Below, piece by piece: positions 12,188 through 24,513 of a DNA stretch of 55,204 nt (position 1 is its first letter; each line of letters opens with the position of its first letter). The notes under the pieces are model-generated. The model saw only the letters and a list, made by a program, of their open reading frames with translations, was not told where the DNA came from and searched no databases. The position numbers and the translations under genes were made by a program. The stretch lies in NCBI GenBank assembly GCA_021432635.1, contig MU270110.1, positions 1 through 55,204 of the forward strand, in the 5' to 3' direction. The DNA is from Thozetella sp. PMI_491. Taxonomy: Eukaryota; Ascomycota; Sordariomycetes; Chaetosphaeriales; Chaetosphaeriaceae.

Positions 12188-13801
12188 TCACACTGTAACC
12201 CAGCAGGTTTGAGCTTGACTCCCAGTCGTCACATCCTCGGCTTTTTGGACTCTGACTTCGACTTTGGTTTGCTTGCGAATCTTTCCCCTGTCTAGGGTGC
12301 CCAATTCGTATTCACCGCGTTCTACAAGAATCTCCCGTTTGCTGCTTGTATCCGTGCCTGGAGGGCTGTCTGGACTTTCAGACCGAGTATACCCTTGATG
12401 CGCGTTGACCCATGTTCCAACCGAGTTAGCTGACCTTTTGGGTGGAGCAGGTTTGCTGTCGATACTCTTAGTGTTCTGTCCGTATCCATCGCCGCCCCTG
12501 CTGTGCTTGGAGCGACTCCGACCTGAGGAGTCAATATTTGAGCGCAGTCCCAGCTTGTAAGAGAGTAGCCGGAGTAGCGGCTGGAGAGCAGGGAAGCAGG
12601 CGACCCACAGCCCGAGATGTAGTTCGAGGTCCGTCCATGGAGCGACTCTCGGGATCTGAAAGGTAGTGTCGTGGGCGAAGTCGGTATTGACAATGATGGC
12701 CGGCCGGACAACACCGGTGATTGCGGCGAACAACCCCACGCCGAGCACTAGCATGACGTTCAGGGCTTTAGCTGAGAATTTCATATTGACGCGGATTACG
12801 TATATCGGGAGAATCATGAGGGCGAGGTCAACGAAAATTCCGATCGCGGCGTGAGTCCACATCATGTAGGACTCCCTGGTCTTGTCGAGGCATTCGCGGG
12901 TCGGGCTCGATGGGTTCCAGAGATCACTGCAAATAGTTAGCAAATGTTGGGCGAAGCCCTAGCTGGGGGTCATACGGAATATGTTTGCATTCCGTTAGGA
13001 GAATGAAGAAGCAGATTAGTGTTGATGTGCAGATCAAAGCAGCTACGGCGTAGACGCAGCGTAGGTAGATCTCTAGATCCACAGTCAGCGGTAAGGTGGC
13101 AACAGGCGGTGGAATACATCATGACGCACTTTCTCTACTGAATCGAGGAAGGAATGCAGCGATTGAGAGTCTCACAACTCCAGTTCCTGCTAGATAGAGG
13201 AGTTGAAGCGTTGGTAGAAGCTATAAGAGCAATTGATCAGACACGGTGACGCTGAGATAGTAAAGAAGAAAGAAGGCGATGCGCCAAGAGGCTACGGACG
13301 CTGAAAAACCTGTCCAACTCCTCTGGAGGGACCTCGGTTATATGTCTTCCCTCTCCATTTCGAATCTCTGGTGTTGCGAACTGTTAGAGTCCGTGATGGC
13401 TCGAACCATAGTTGGGCGTACCCCATATTTCTAGGATCCCGTGTGGGAATGCGATACACTGGGCCAGTCAGCCATGCCCATGCGCTTGCAAGAAGAAGGC
13501 TACTTACCCAGGCCAAAAAAGCAATAACATCGTCCAAGTGAAAAGCTTTAACCATGAAAGTGCGTACATAGAGCCGAGTGAATACAGAGAGAGTCGAGAG
13601 GACGATCAGAGCAATGTTGAGTCCAAAGACAGTAAACCTAACAGCGCCCGCATCGTTTCCGAAGGGGTTAGTAGGCTTGAATACTGTCGCCGTGGCAGTT
13701 GCTTCTGCGGTGGCAAGACTGGTAGTGCTAGACATCTCGAGCGAAGGGTAGACCGGGCCCCGGCATCTGGAAGGGACTGGGCGATCAATAGGGTCAGCCA
13801 A
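12188..13801 (-). CDS. PTH11-like / fungal rhodopsin-domain membrane protein, structure partly unresolved
   Basis: The N-terminal part (start 13801, or 13735 at MSSTTSLATAEAT) has a first helix FGLNIALIVLSTLSVFTRLYV and then HLDDVIAFLAW, the usual pattern of this family. Later exons give LLYLAGTGVVRLSIAAFLPRF, then VYAVAALICTSTLICFFILL joined to ECKHIP-DLWNP across GTATGA...TTGCAG (about 12927-12975). The final exon has MMWTHAAIGIFVDLALMILP, VMLVLGVGLFAAITGVV and a polar Ser-rich tail typical of these receptors. The middle (about 13200-13440) reads through a TAA and a TAG that I can remove only partly with plausible introns, so the gene is either multi-intron or decayed. The likely role is a plasma-membrane sensor; no ligand can be inferred. 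Confidence 0.6.
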
Positions 13802-16797
13802 TGGATGGCGCGTGCTTTGCGATACTGAGGTTTCATTTTCTCAACAGCGATTGCGCCTAAGATACACATTTATCAGAACCGCGGGCTCCTCGTCTAACCC
13901 TCAGCCACCGGAGTTAATCTTGGTCTAAGCTCGGGAGCCTCTTATTCGGGGATCTGCCGAGCAAGCAAGCAAGCAAGCAAGCTAGCAAGCAGAGAGCTCT
14001 CGTTTTCGGTCTACGGAACAGCTGCTTAACCCGAACACTTCCGATACACACCGGTCCATCAGTCAGATACCCATGGAAGTTGGTGTGCAAATGGCAACGT
14101 AGGCACACCATGTGCGATGCATAGATGGAGGGAATGCCGCAACACTTACGGTCATGACATCCACGTGGCTGCTTGACTCCAGTAAATGGCTCGAAACTAT
14201 CCCCTCAACCCTCTAAAACGATATGTAAGCCAGATCGGGTCTCAGAAGTGCCCCGTCTCTTCCCCGGATCCTAAGAGGTGCAGCTAACCACGGCATATGC
14301 AGGCCACCTCCGATAAAACCGCCGCGGGTGTCAGTTCCAAGGCGCATGCATAACACCCTTTTTTTCTTCCCAGTAACCCAGTTTTCAGTTTAATAACCCC
14401 AGCGAAACGTTTTTGGGGGTTATTTCCACCCATTCCAAGATCCAAACGACTACAAGAGATCCAACGGAAAATATCAAAAGAGGTGAAGACTGCGAGACGC
14501 CAACATACGCGGCCATGCCGACTAATCTCAGGGATGTTTATCATCAGGAGCAAAATAATCATGGTAGGGGCGGATAGTGGTCAGGTTCGGCGTCGTCAGC
14601 GCTTGCCAGGTTCTTGTACCTGGGTAGGGTTGAGCTATGTGCCACAAGTCCCTCTCACTGCAGGTACTAACCATCGCTTAGCAACGTGCATCGCCCACTC
14701 TACCCGTTCTTGGCTAGCTCTTCCCCCTGTTTCGCATGGTACTCTGTTTGCAGCCGAACACACAATCTTGGATCTGAGATCCGGGGAGATCAGGTGGGGG
14801 TTGCTCGTACAGCTCCCGGCAACAGTACAACCCTCCCCCCTCCCCACACCGAAGCCGATATTGCGGATACTATTATCTTGCTCGAGTCTCTCCGCATCGC
14901 TTAGCTACCCAGGTAGAATTAGAGTGCCCCCGTAATGATACATGGATTTAAGGTGTCTCAGTAATACTCGATTTAGGATGTACACCCACCTCGCTAAAGC
15001 TCGCGGGAAAACTGATCGACATCCGAGGAACATAGCGTAGATGTTAGCGCATTACAGCCAAGGCACTGCCGTAGTAGGCTAGCACTATCTTGCCCAGACA
15101 TTCCTCGAGCCCATAGTCGAGTTGGAGATGCATACGGATTCGTCCTGTTCTCATACATATTAGTACTCTGGAACAAAAACGGTGACCACCGTTGCGACAC
15201 TACATGTCAGCCGAAAGAACAGCCACCAACGCGATTTTCGCCAATTTCTCCGGCATTGCGGGTAACGATCCCGTAGGTGGAAGCAAGGATGCAGGGGCTG
15301 ACCTTTAGGGATTCAACTATAGCCACCTTGTTTGGTGCCCCTGAAAATGTTTGTGCGAAGATCTAGGGGTGAACGCCATCCCAGCCCCTTGCTTGATCAA
15401 GCAAACTTATCCCTTCTAGTCTGTCAAATATTCGCGCTCTCTTGGGCAAGCGGCTTGTTTGCCCATGTAGGTGTGCCTCGGAGCCACATTTATCGATTGC
15501 GAAAGGGACCAGGCATTGCAACATCGGTACTTGGCATTTTGTTACCCCAGACACTGGGCCTCGAAAGGAAATCGATTCGGGATGTGGGCGACGTGAGCTG
15601 ACCCGGATCCTCGGCGCCAGAGCTGGTAGCTATGATATGTAACTACTGGGGAGCTTTCATTGCAGGCTTGCTCTGTACCCTTCATTCATGGATTCAATTC
15701 ACGGGGTTGTTTTAAGATCGCAATCTGCTTTAGTCTTCCTTATACTTCACCCTGCAAATTTTTATTTTTTTATTTTTTTTTAAGATACAGCTCTGGAAGG
15801 CGTCATCGAACCATAAAGTTGGCTTGCAAGCAGTACTAACAGTCCCTAAAGCCAAGAGAAAAGAAGAGGCCAGAGGAGATAAGAGGGGCTAATCCCGCGG
15901 ATATGTAACGAGCTTACAGGGCGCGGCCGGTGGCGGCATCACCCCGAGACAGTGTAAACCAATCGCCGGCTTTCGTCAACCAACATGGCGCCGAATCCGG
16001 AGAGCGCTACTAAATTGCATATCGACAGCCAGGATACACCCAACGCCCCGAAATTGCTATCTACTTGATCCAGTTCGGGGTCTGCAATAGCTCACAGCGA
16101 GGGGCTAGTGTAGGGTAGTCGGGCTGTGGGCTGTGGGCTTCCTGGAAGACCGAAGCGAGGACCATCCGTCGTTGCATCGACTGATGGTGGTGGCTGCTTT
16201 ACTACACAATGAGTACAGCACGGACACCACTTGCGAGCGCGTTCGGCCAGCTTCTCATTCCTGTGTCCGTTTCCGGGACTGGCCGGGGTGATTTCGGGCC
16301 CCACCAACGCGGCTGCATGGTCTAAGGTAGGGCTGGGTGCCGAAAATATAGCCTGAAAATCATGTAGGTGTATTGCGTTGTTGCGCGTCCGTTTTGGATG
16401 TAGTTGCTTTTCTCGCACCAATCATCAAGGCACTTTTGTCTCTGGCCTCATATCTTGCAAGTGGCGCTGCAGTGCCGAGGCGCTGCACGACACAACGAGG
16501 TCTAGAAGTCCTTTTGCTGAACCTTACGAGCAATGTGTCGGGCCCGTTGGTCGGCCCGAAGTTTCCCGTAGGCAACCTGGTCGAGGTGCACCAACGCTTT
16601 ACTGCATCTTGCCAATAGTAGATGCACAGCTATCTATACCCCCCTTCGGTTGACTTGAGCTGTGGCGCAACAGGGAGGCACAAGCCATGCCGAAGACAAT
16701 GCAGTGTTTTTATTAGATGGCGAGAATAAGGAAAGTGGCCCGATGCAGCAGGGCGGTATCGAAGACGTCTAGCTGCATGGGTGCCGAGCCGTGTCGG
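13802..16797. other. Three-kilobase gap without a supported gene
   Basis: Many overlapping short frames occur on both strands and none carries a recognisable domain. Notable details are a GCAA microsatellite (13961-13990), a homopolymer-rich T tract at about 15759-15781, and a 27-codon frame at 15985-16068 (MAPNPESATKLHIDSQDTPN...), which could be the decayed N-terminus of a protein. I see no RNA gene. Confidence 0.4.
13961..13990. repeat. GCAA tetranucleotide microsatellite
   Basis: About seven GCAA units, with one GCTA variant near the right end. Confidence 0.85.
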
Positions 16798-16803
16798 TAT
16801 ATA
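16798..16803 (+). promoter_or_regulatory. TATA box, tyrosinase promoter
   Basis: TATATA lies 113 bp upstream of the tyrosinase ATG at 16911, in line with the esterase and lipase promoters. The evidence is motif and spacing only. Confidence 0.4.
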
Positions 16804-16910
16804 CTAGCCAAAGAGCGAGCTTTTTCGCCTCGGATTCTCTCCTCACGAGTCCTTCCCCGAGTACCTGCAGTCTTCCACGCACACTATCACTGTAGTCAAT
16901 CCGAGGCACT

Positions 16911-18517
16911 ATGTACCTCGCTAAGATCGTTTCAGGTGTGCTGGTTCTTGCCTTTGCGCAAGGCACCTGCGCGAGCGCCAAGCCTCTCGTGAGGAAAGAA
17001 TGGTAAACCTACCCCCTCTCCTCTCCTCCCCTTAACTGTTCAGCCCTTCAACCTCCTGACAATGCCGCTTATCGACTAGGCGCGCTCTCACGAATCTCGA
17101 AAAGAAGGATTACATCAGCTCTGTCCTATGTCTGCAAGGCCTCCCCTCTCAGACTGGTGGTGTGTACGCTGGGGCGGTTTCCCGGTGAGCATGGAATCCC
17201 ATAAGCCACCTTCACAAGTTCAAGAGCTAATTCTCCCTGTATTTAGCTATGACGACTTTGTTGCGACTCATATCAACTTTACGGATTACATACATTTTGT
17301 GGTAGGAACTTATTTCTCATTATCCTTCCATGCGAGCAGCTATGCCAAGGAAATTGCTAACACCAATACTCAAAGGGCTTCTTCCAGCCGTAGGTCTGAA
17401 CCAATACAAACCATTAAAGCTCAGTATTAACTTCACTCAAGCTGGCACCGGACGTTTGTAGCCGAATACGAGGCTGCACTTCGTTCCCAGTGTGGTTACA
17501 AGGGAGCTCAGCCGTTAGTTCGCAGCCTCCTCTTCTTGTTTAGGTCGCATAGCTAACTAGGGAACAGGTACTGGGGTAATGAACTCTCTTCCCGGTGACG
17601 GCTATTGTGCGAGTGCTGACATAAACAGACTGGAGTTTGGACTCAACAAGTGAACAGGCCTTCCTTTCCTCGCCTGTTTTCGATGCCGTCTACGGGTTTG
17701 GAGGTCTGTTTATCGCCGCGCATCACGTCCCGCCGAGGAGGAACTAACCATTCACAGGAAATGGCCCATTCATCGACTCATCCAACGATAATGCCGTCTT
17801 CTTGCACATCCCGGGCAAGCTTGGTGGCGGGTGCGTCGAAGATGGCCCATTCGTCAATTACACGGTACAAATGGGACCTGGCCCGTCGCTTGTTTCCAAT
17901 CCTCGATGCCTGACGCGGGATATTGCCCCACCATTCGCCATTGCTCATCTTAGCAAGACCGAGGTCGACTATACTCTTGCTGCTTCCATCTTTGCTGAGT
18001 TTGACATTCGAGTCCAGGGTGGCATCACCCTGGACGGTATGACGTACCATGGAGGTGGTCATTTGGGCGTCGGTGGCGATCTGGGCGAGGTGAGTAGTCC
18101 AAAACTATAAACTCATTCTGAACAATAACTAATAGGTGCTGCCACCATCGGATGATTAGATCGGAAATGTTTACTCATCTCCCGGTGACCCTCTCTTCTA
18201 TCTCCACCACACCAACATGGATAGACTCTGGAACAAGTGGCAGCGTGCTAGTGAGCTCACCTTGGGAAAGCGATTGATTTCGTTAAGTCTTGTTTTTACT
18301 AATGGGGGATTTAGACTGGCCGGCTCGGAAGTACGACATTGCGGGGCCCGATACTCAGTTCGCATACCCTTTCGAGTTCATGGGACCAAAGAACTACACC
18401 AACATTACTCTGGCATATGAGATGCCTTTTGGCGATCTTATCCAAAACACCCCGACTGTTGTTATTTCAAGCGTAATGGACATTGGGGCTGGCTTGCTTT
18501 CCTACACTTACCAGTAA
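16911..18517 (+). CDS. Short secreted tyrosinase (type-3 copper), ten exons
   Basis: Exons 16911-17002, 17080-17184, 17247-17301, 17376-17389, 17442-17513, 17568-17575, 17629-17703, 17758-18089, 18160-18250 and 18315-18517 sum to 1047 nt, or 348 aa, with every junction in phase. A signal peptide ([19 protein letters not shown]) is present. The CuA site is formed by [12 protein letters not shown] plus GFFQPWHR, followed by [12 protein letters not shown] and QPYWDW. CuB is [11 protein letters not shown] with [11 protein letters not shown], so all six copper His are present. This is the central tyrosinase domain without the long C-terminal lid of classical fungal tyrosinases. It should oxidise mono- or diphenols to quinones, in pigment or secondary-metabolite formation. 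Two exons are only 14 and 8 nt long. The FAD oxidoreductase at 19380 follows on the same strand. The gene appears intact. Confidence 0.88.
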
Positions 18518-19379
18518 GGTAGAGGAGCGGATGAGAGCAGCATTGTGATCAGCATAGACTCTAGCAATGGCGGCGGAACTTCTTGGCTACTTGATACACT
18601 GAATAACCTTCTTGATCCATATTATATCTAATGTTGATACACATCCTATCCATGACGCTCGCGGCAAGGGATAGCTATCCTTTTGGGATGCCAAGACAGC
18701 CCACTACCGCAACCTTGAGGCACAGGAGATGTAGCTCGAAGGCCAGTTCGAGGCCAAGCTGGACTGGCATAAGCTCCGGCCGCCCCAACCCGAGCACCTC
18801 CACGATACTGGTTTTGGGATATGTGACGTAGCATGACGTAGAATGCATGAGTCTTGGACTACTGGTGGATTCTTAGGATCTAGTATCCTAGGTATCCGCA
18901 TACTGAAGAGCTCGAGAAGGGTATCTACCAGGTAGCTGTGTTTCATGCTGTGCGATGCTAACGCCCAAAATCTTTGGGCTTCTAGAGGGTCAGCGTTAGT
19001 TGCCTCCGCTATCTCCGCCCGAGACTGTGGCAGGTATGAGGTTAGTTCGAGTAAGCAAGTGGAGGCTTGACAGGGGCAGGAAAGAAGCGATTGAACCAGT
19101 CAAGTTGCTCCAATTAGCCCCTCAATTCAAATCCCCCCAGATTAGACCACCACAAGTCCCTCCGTGCCGCAGCTAGCTTTATCCACCACCTTGGATGCGC
19201 AGATCGTAGTGGGCGGAAATTTCATCGGGCTGTCACTTCCTACTGTATAATACCCAGAGAATTTCACGCTAAATGCGCACGACTGGGGCGCAGCAAAGAA
19301 CAAGCTACCAGCATTCATCAGCGCAACCGCGTGATTGCGAACCCCAAAACTTTCTTTCTTTCAAACCTCTCACCGCATA
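18518..19379. other. Intergenic upstream of FAD oxidoreductase
   Basis: No gene is supported. GTATAATA near 19244 is a possible TATA element about 135 bp before the ATG at 19380. Confidence 0.4.
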
Positions 19380-21055
19380 ATGATGCCGACACAGTCTTCC
19401 TATTCGTTCGTAGCGGCTTCTATCGTCGTCCTAGCTTCCGTCGTCTTCATGTTCCGAAGGCGGAAGGGAGAGCCGGCCGCGGCAAAACCACACCCGCTGG
19501 CTAGCGTGCCGCCCGAGCAGCTCCCTAAATACATACAGAACCTCCTTGCCGAGCTTCCCGACTGCGTCATTCTACAGTCTGACGTGGCAGCCTTCCAGCA
19601 GGCTTTGGACGGCAGCTGGGCTCAACCAAATCGCGAGATCATCCCAACGTGCATCTTGCGCCCTAGCAACACACAGCAGCTCGCCAAGGCCGTCGCTATC
19701 TTGAAACAGGAGCATGGAAGTCGTAGTACCACCGGAGGCCCCGGCAATGGATTCTTCAGCGTCCGAAGCGGGGGCCTCAACCCCAGCCTAGGAGCGGCAC
19801 AAGTGCAGGACGGCGTGGTGGTTGACCTGAGCCTGTTTTGTGAGGTGACCCCCGCCGCCGATGGATCTACTGTGACGCTCGGAGCAGGTTCTAAGTGGAT
19901 CGACGTGTACAAGAAGCTCGACGAAAAGGGACTGGTTGTGATGGGAGCGAGAAACTCGCCGGTCGGCGTGGGCGGTCTTACTCTCCAAGGTAAGTTCATG
20001 GTCAGGCTTTGGAAGCTATGCCGAGTACTCACTATTTCGGAATTCAAGGCGGCATATCATTCTACTCTCCCAAGTTCGGATTTGTCTGCTCCAACGCTGT
20101 GAGCTATGAAGTCGTACTCGCCGATGGAAGTGTGGTGACTTCCTCTGCCTCTGAGCACCCGGACCTTTGGCGCGTATTGAAGGGCGGTTCTAACAACTTC
20201 GGCATCGTTACTCGCTTCACAATACGCAGCATGCCCGCGGCACCGCTCTGGTCCGTGCAGTCGATTGCACCGGTAACGTTCCAGAGGGAGAAGGCTCTCA
20301 AGGTTTACCACGACTACCTCAAGCAGGCGAGCTCCGGCGAGCCCGGTGCATTTGATGAGAATGCCGCGGGGCCCATTCTCTCATTTGCCTATGTCCAGGC
20401 CATTGGCATCCAGCTCATTGGCATAAACCTTACTTACACGAAGGTACCAGAAGACAACAAATGGCCTGCTCACTGGAAGAACACGGGGTTCCCTTCGATC
20501 TGGACCTTTCACAGCACCGCCAAGGTACATAGTCATACCTGGGCTGTAGAACGGTTTGGTAAGGGGGCACCGGCTGGTACCCGCCATACCATGGGGACGA
20601 CAACGTTCAGGAACGACCTCGAGACCATGAAGGCTGCCTACGCCATCTTCTGCCAGACCACGACCGAGCTGCGGCACATAAAAGGCCTCTTGTTCCCCTT
20701 TACTTTCCAATCTCTATTGCCAGGGTGGATAAACAAGGGTTACCCGAATGTCCTCGGGCTCGAGGGCTGCACTGAACCGTTGATCATCCTCGGATTCTCT
20801 GTCACTTGGGCTGACGCGAAGGACGACGAGTTAGTCCGATCGATCGTTCAGCGCACCATGGAAAAGATAGAGGCAGAAGCAGCAGCTCGAGGGTCGGGTC
20901 ATCCCTACAAATTTATGAATTATTGCATGGAGTGGCAGAAGCCATATGAAGGTGTTGGCGAAGACAACCTGAAGCTGTTGAAGGATGCCAGTCAGAAGTA
21001 CGACCCAGATGGCCTCTTCCAGAGAGGATGTGCAGGTGGATTCAAGCTACCATAG
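19380..21055 (+). CDS. FAD-linked oxidoreductase (PCMH/BBE-type), membrane anchored
   Basis: Two exons (19380-19989, 20049-21055; intron GTAAGT to TTCAAG) give 538 aa. One of two tandem ATGs (19380, 19383) starts the protein. A hydrophobic segment (SFVAASIVVLASVVFMF) followed by RRRKG suggests an N-terminal membrane anchor rather than a cleaved signal. The FAD-binding PCMH domain is clear: RPSNTQQLAKAVAIL, VVDLSLFCEVTP, LGAGSKWIDVYKKL, GVGGLTLQGG and GGSNNFGIVTRFTI. The C-terminal berberine-bridge-like tail ends in KYDPDGLFQRGCAGGFKL. At the position where relatives carry the flavin-attaching His (R-S/G-G-G-H), this protein reads RSGGL (Leu133), so covalent His attachment is lost. It probably oxidises alcohols or amines in specialised metabolism; the nearby tyrosinase hints at a shared oxidative step. 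Confidence 0.87.
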
Positions 21056-23340
21056 AGGGCGAGGTGTGTTATGTAATGCAGAGGCACTTTTGAACTGCTG
21101 GCAGCAATGCTTCATAATAAAACACCACGTTGATAGCCACCTATGAGGCACGTAGCTCTACTACTATCAGCAGCTAGAATATTCAGTTACTCCATGCCTG
21201 CCAGTGTCCGAAGAAAACACTAGGTCCAGCTTGACTAACCGTGCAGGGTTATGACTTTCCAACAAAGATGAGTTTGCCTTGGTTCAATAGCACGCCTTCT
21301 CCCTTGGAAGATCTCGCTAGCTTTGAGGTGAGCATAAGCCTAGCTAGAGAAGGAAAGCGCCTGACTACACGGTCACTGAAACTGTTGGAGGCAGTGGTGA
21401 ACAGGTAAATAGCCCTGCCACAAGGTTTCCCATGGCATTAGCTAGACCAAAGGAAAGCCGAGAATTGAGACTCCAATCTCATTAGGAAAGGGCCTAGCAC
21501 GGACGCGGGAAAAGAAAAGATAATGTCAAGATCGAAGGGGCCACACTGCGGGGCCACTGCGCAAACTACGCTAGACCAATGACTACAGTTTTTAGTTGGG
21601 TAGGGCTAGGCCGGGGGGGACTAGAGACTCGCATAGTTGAGTCTTAGCGGCTTGGCAAGCACTGCAGCAAGCAAGGAATAATGAACGTCATGCTTGGAAT
21701 TCTTTAGACTCGAGCATCTGCTAAGGGGCTGCGTTCTAACAACGACATCGTGACCAGCTTCTCCCTGTAATTGTAAATTGAAAGAATTCTAGAGGCCAAA
21801 AAAATACATACCGCTCTTGCGTCAGACGGAGCAATTCGGGTCCGATTGCCACAGTGAGATGCTCGATACTTTCAGCCGCAAACAGACTCTATTACTCCTC
21901 AGGTTATGAGAACGCTCCCAGTGGTGTTTCGGCTGGCTTGCCCTCAGCGTCTCTACGTTGCTGCGTGTTTCTCCTATTCGACGTGCATACAGCTCTACAT
22001 TATAGAAATGCAAGTTCCCTGCATTAGCACTTAGCTTTGAGCGAAACGGACAAGTATTGGTCGCGCTCTCCGTGGTTACCTCGAGCCACCGCCACTACGG
22101 TTGGTCGCCGATGAATACGGTTTACGGAGAGCCACAAGCACAGGACAAAGCGGTGGCCGTTGGAAGAGAAGAAGAGAATTGGGCTTTTTCTTTCGATCCG
22201 GCCTGATAAGTATATACTCTTTTCTGTCCTCTTTCCTCGGACCATCCTCATCCGAGCCGCTATGGATTCAACGCTTTCTCATTCCATTAGTAAAAGGCTC
22301 GATTTCAGCTTCACCAACAGAATTCGAGAGCCTAGCGCATCATATGACACGGTGGAAACCATCCCATAAGACACTGTGACGGCTATGGCCTGATCCATAC
22401 TAGTTAACTTTGAATCCCCCGCCATGGGCAATTTTAGTGGTACGATTCTTGTAAGATGCTACTGCGATGGTGCATGGCTTAATATCGTTGAGGAGGAGTA
22501 GGGATATAAATATCAACCAATCCAACTGGGAATCGAGCTGCTAGTCCCGGGAACAGCGGAACGTTATTGTAGTCTCTATGAGCTTCGGGCAGACATTACT
22601 CTCGAACCTGTGGTCAGGCGTCACTTGGACAACTTCGGGAAGTACCCGTCTCATTGCAGCAAGGTGTCGTATCAACGTCGTTGCCACTAGCGTTATGCTC
22701 GGCTGCTGTAGGTCTGGACGCAGGCGAGGTGCTCGTATTCCAAGCGGGGTTCCGAGTACATCGGCTTTGTACGACAGCAACACAGCCGGCTCATTGGTAT
22801 TTTGGGACCCTTCCTAGTCAGATGCTCCGCCCAACTATGGTGGTGAATCGAAGGCAGACAGCAGCTAGTGCGCTGTCTCTCGGTGAGAAAGTATGCAGCA
22901 CGATATTCCCTAAGGGGAAATCGGGATAGTAAACCGAGTCTGCTTGAGTGGCCGCGTAGCGAGGGGCGTGTCGCCCCTCACAAGACCGAAGCTTCACTAT
23001 GCAGTGCAACACTAGATTGCAACAGGAAAACAATCATACGACCGCGAAGTCCGAGACTGGACCGTTGCAGCCAATGGATGCAAATTTAATGACTTCGATC
23101 TTAAAAGACTCGGGCAATGATGGGCCGTTGCTGACATTGAGTCGTTTAGCTTTGACGTTGCCACCGACAAGAATGTTGTGATCCTTAGCAGGTAGCTCTA
23201 GCCCGTACTGTAGAACAAGTCAGGCCACTTCTGTATAAATGAAGAGCGATGGAAAGCCGAGTAACCTCCAAGCTAAAGATTCCACATCAAAGGCACCTTT
23301 CTCCATATGAACCTCTTCTAATTCTAGAGTCGCCGCCACC
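21056..23340. other. Intergenic region with possible exon remnant
   Basis: No full gene is supported. An exon-like island at 21247-21327, bounded by GTGCAG and GTGAGC, has open frame GYDFPTKMSLPWFNSTPSPL... (27 codons, in phase at both ends) but no partner exons were found. Overlapping short frames at 22541-22929 show no domain. Confidence 0.4.
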
Positions 23341-23878
23341 ATGAGATTCTCGCCGATCCACTTTTTTGTTGGCCTCTGTATCGCGCTGGTCAGAGCCAAC
23401 CCTCCCGTCGCAGTCCCTAAGGGCGTCGTGGGGGCCAGAGAGGCCCTGAACCTTGACAAGATAGTTGAACGTGGTCTATCTGGGTATGAACAGGCTGTTG
23501 GAAGCTATGATAGTATATTCATGCCCTAATATCCTTTCTCACAGTTCCTCCTGCGACTACGGTGACCCCCTGGCAGGAACGTCTACATATTCGTATACCG
23601 AGCTCTGCACTACCCCCAGCAACTGCGAGGAGAACCTGGGAGGCTATGTTGTCAGTCAGACTCAAGACATACTGGCCTGATCACAAATGGAGGCTGACAG
23701 ATCACAGGTGAGCAACTACTGCAGTGGAGGAAGCAACAACAAATGCTGCATTAGGTCCAAGTGCAAGTCGCCCTATACTGCCGACGGCTGTGCCGACACG
23801 AGATACTATGTCTGCAACGGCGGATCATTCATCTCAGGGTATTGCCCTGGGCCCAGCACATACCAATGCTGCGCCTAG
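23341..23878 (+). CDS. Small secreted cysteine-rich protein
   Basis: Three exons (23341-23483, 23545-23650, 23708-23878) give 139 aa. The signal peptide is FSPIHFFVGLCIALVRA, followed by a short pro-like region and a Cys-rich domain: SSCDYG, LCTTPSNC, NYCSGGSNNKCC, KCKSP, GCADTRYYVC, GYCPGPSTYQCC. The closing CPGP-x(4)-CC pattern recurs in fungal secreted proteins, where I recall it next to lysozyme- or amidase-like domains; here it stands alone. Possible roles are effector, wall-binding or antimicrobial-type protein. The function is not known and the gene has no obvious operon-like partner. Confidence 0.72.
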
Positions 23879-24513
23879 AGAAGCAATTGCAGCGCCAGCA
23901 ACATGAGAACGCTGCTGGCACCAAGAGTATCATATCGTTGAGACTCGCAGTGTCCCTGCCCCTAAGAAGTGAGGCCCGACTATCTTGGCATATGTCACGG
24001 TCGTTACCATAATGCTTATTGTTGCCTTTGTTTTAACCTGACCTCCCCCCAAAATCCCCCTGAAATCGAATGTGTTGGAAGATCCTTATGTACTCAGCTC
24101 TATCTGTTGTCTTGGTGCTGTGTCGGGCATGATGGTAGCGAAGCTGAAGTGTGAGGTGCGAAGCGGGGGAATAACGGCGCCCATTCCAGGGAAAAAAAAA
24201 AGGTACCTAAGCTAGTTTTGCACGCCTTAGCCACAGGCCATACGCTACCTATTCTCCAATAATACCATATGCCAAACTGCTCCTGTATGACTACTACTCT
24301 CCGCGGACTGCACGCCAATCGGTGTAGTTTGGCGGGTTGCATCTTGAGGCTTAAGGTGGATCAAGTAGATGCCAAGGAGAGCAGTTACCGGAGTCTTTCC
24401 GACTTTTCGACTCTCCACAGATCCTGGCTGCCTGGTGCCATATACCGAAATGAACAGCCGACGCTTTAGTAAACGCTATTGGCGATATCAATAAACTACG
24501 CCTATCGTGCACT
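23879..24513. other. Intergenic
   Basis: 3' flank of the Cys-rich gene and promoter of the F-box remnant. Nothing else was recognised. Confidence 0.45.
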
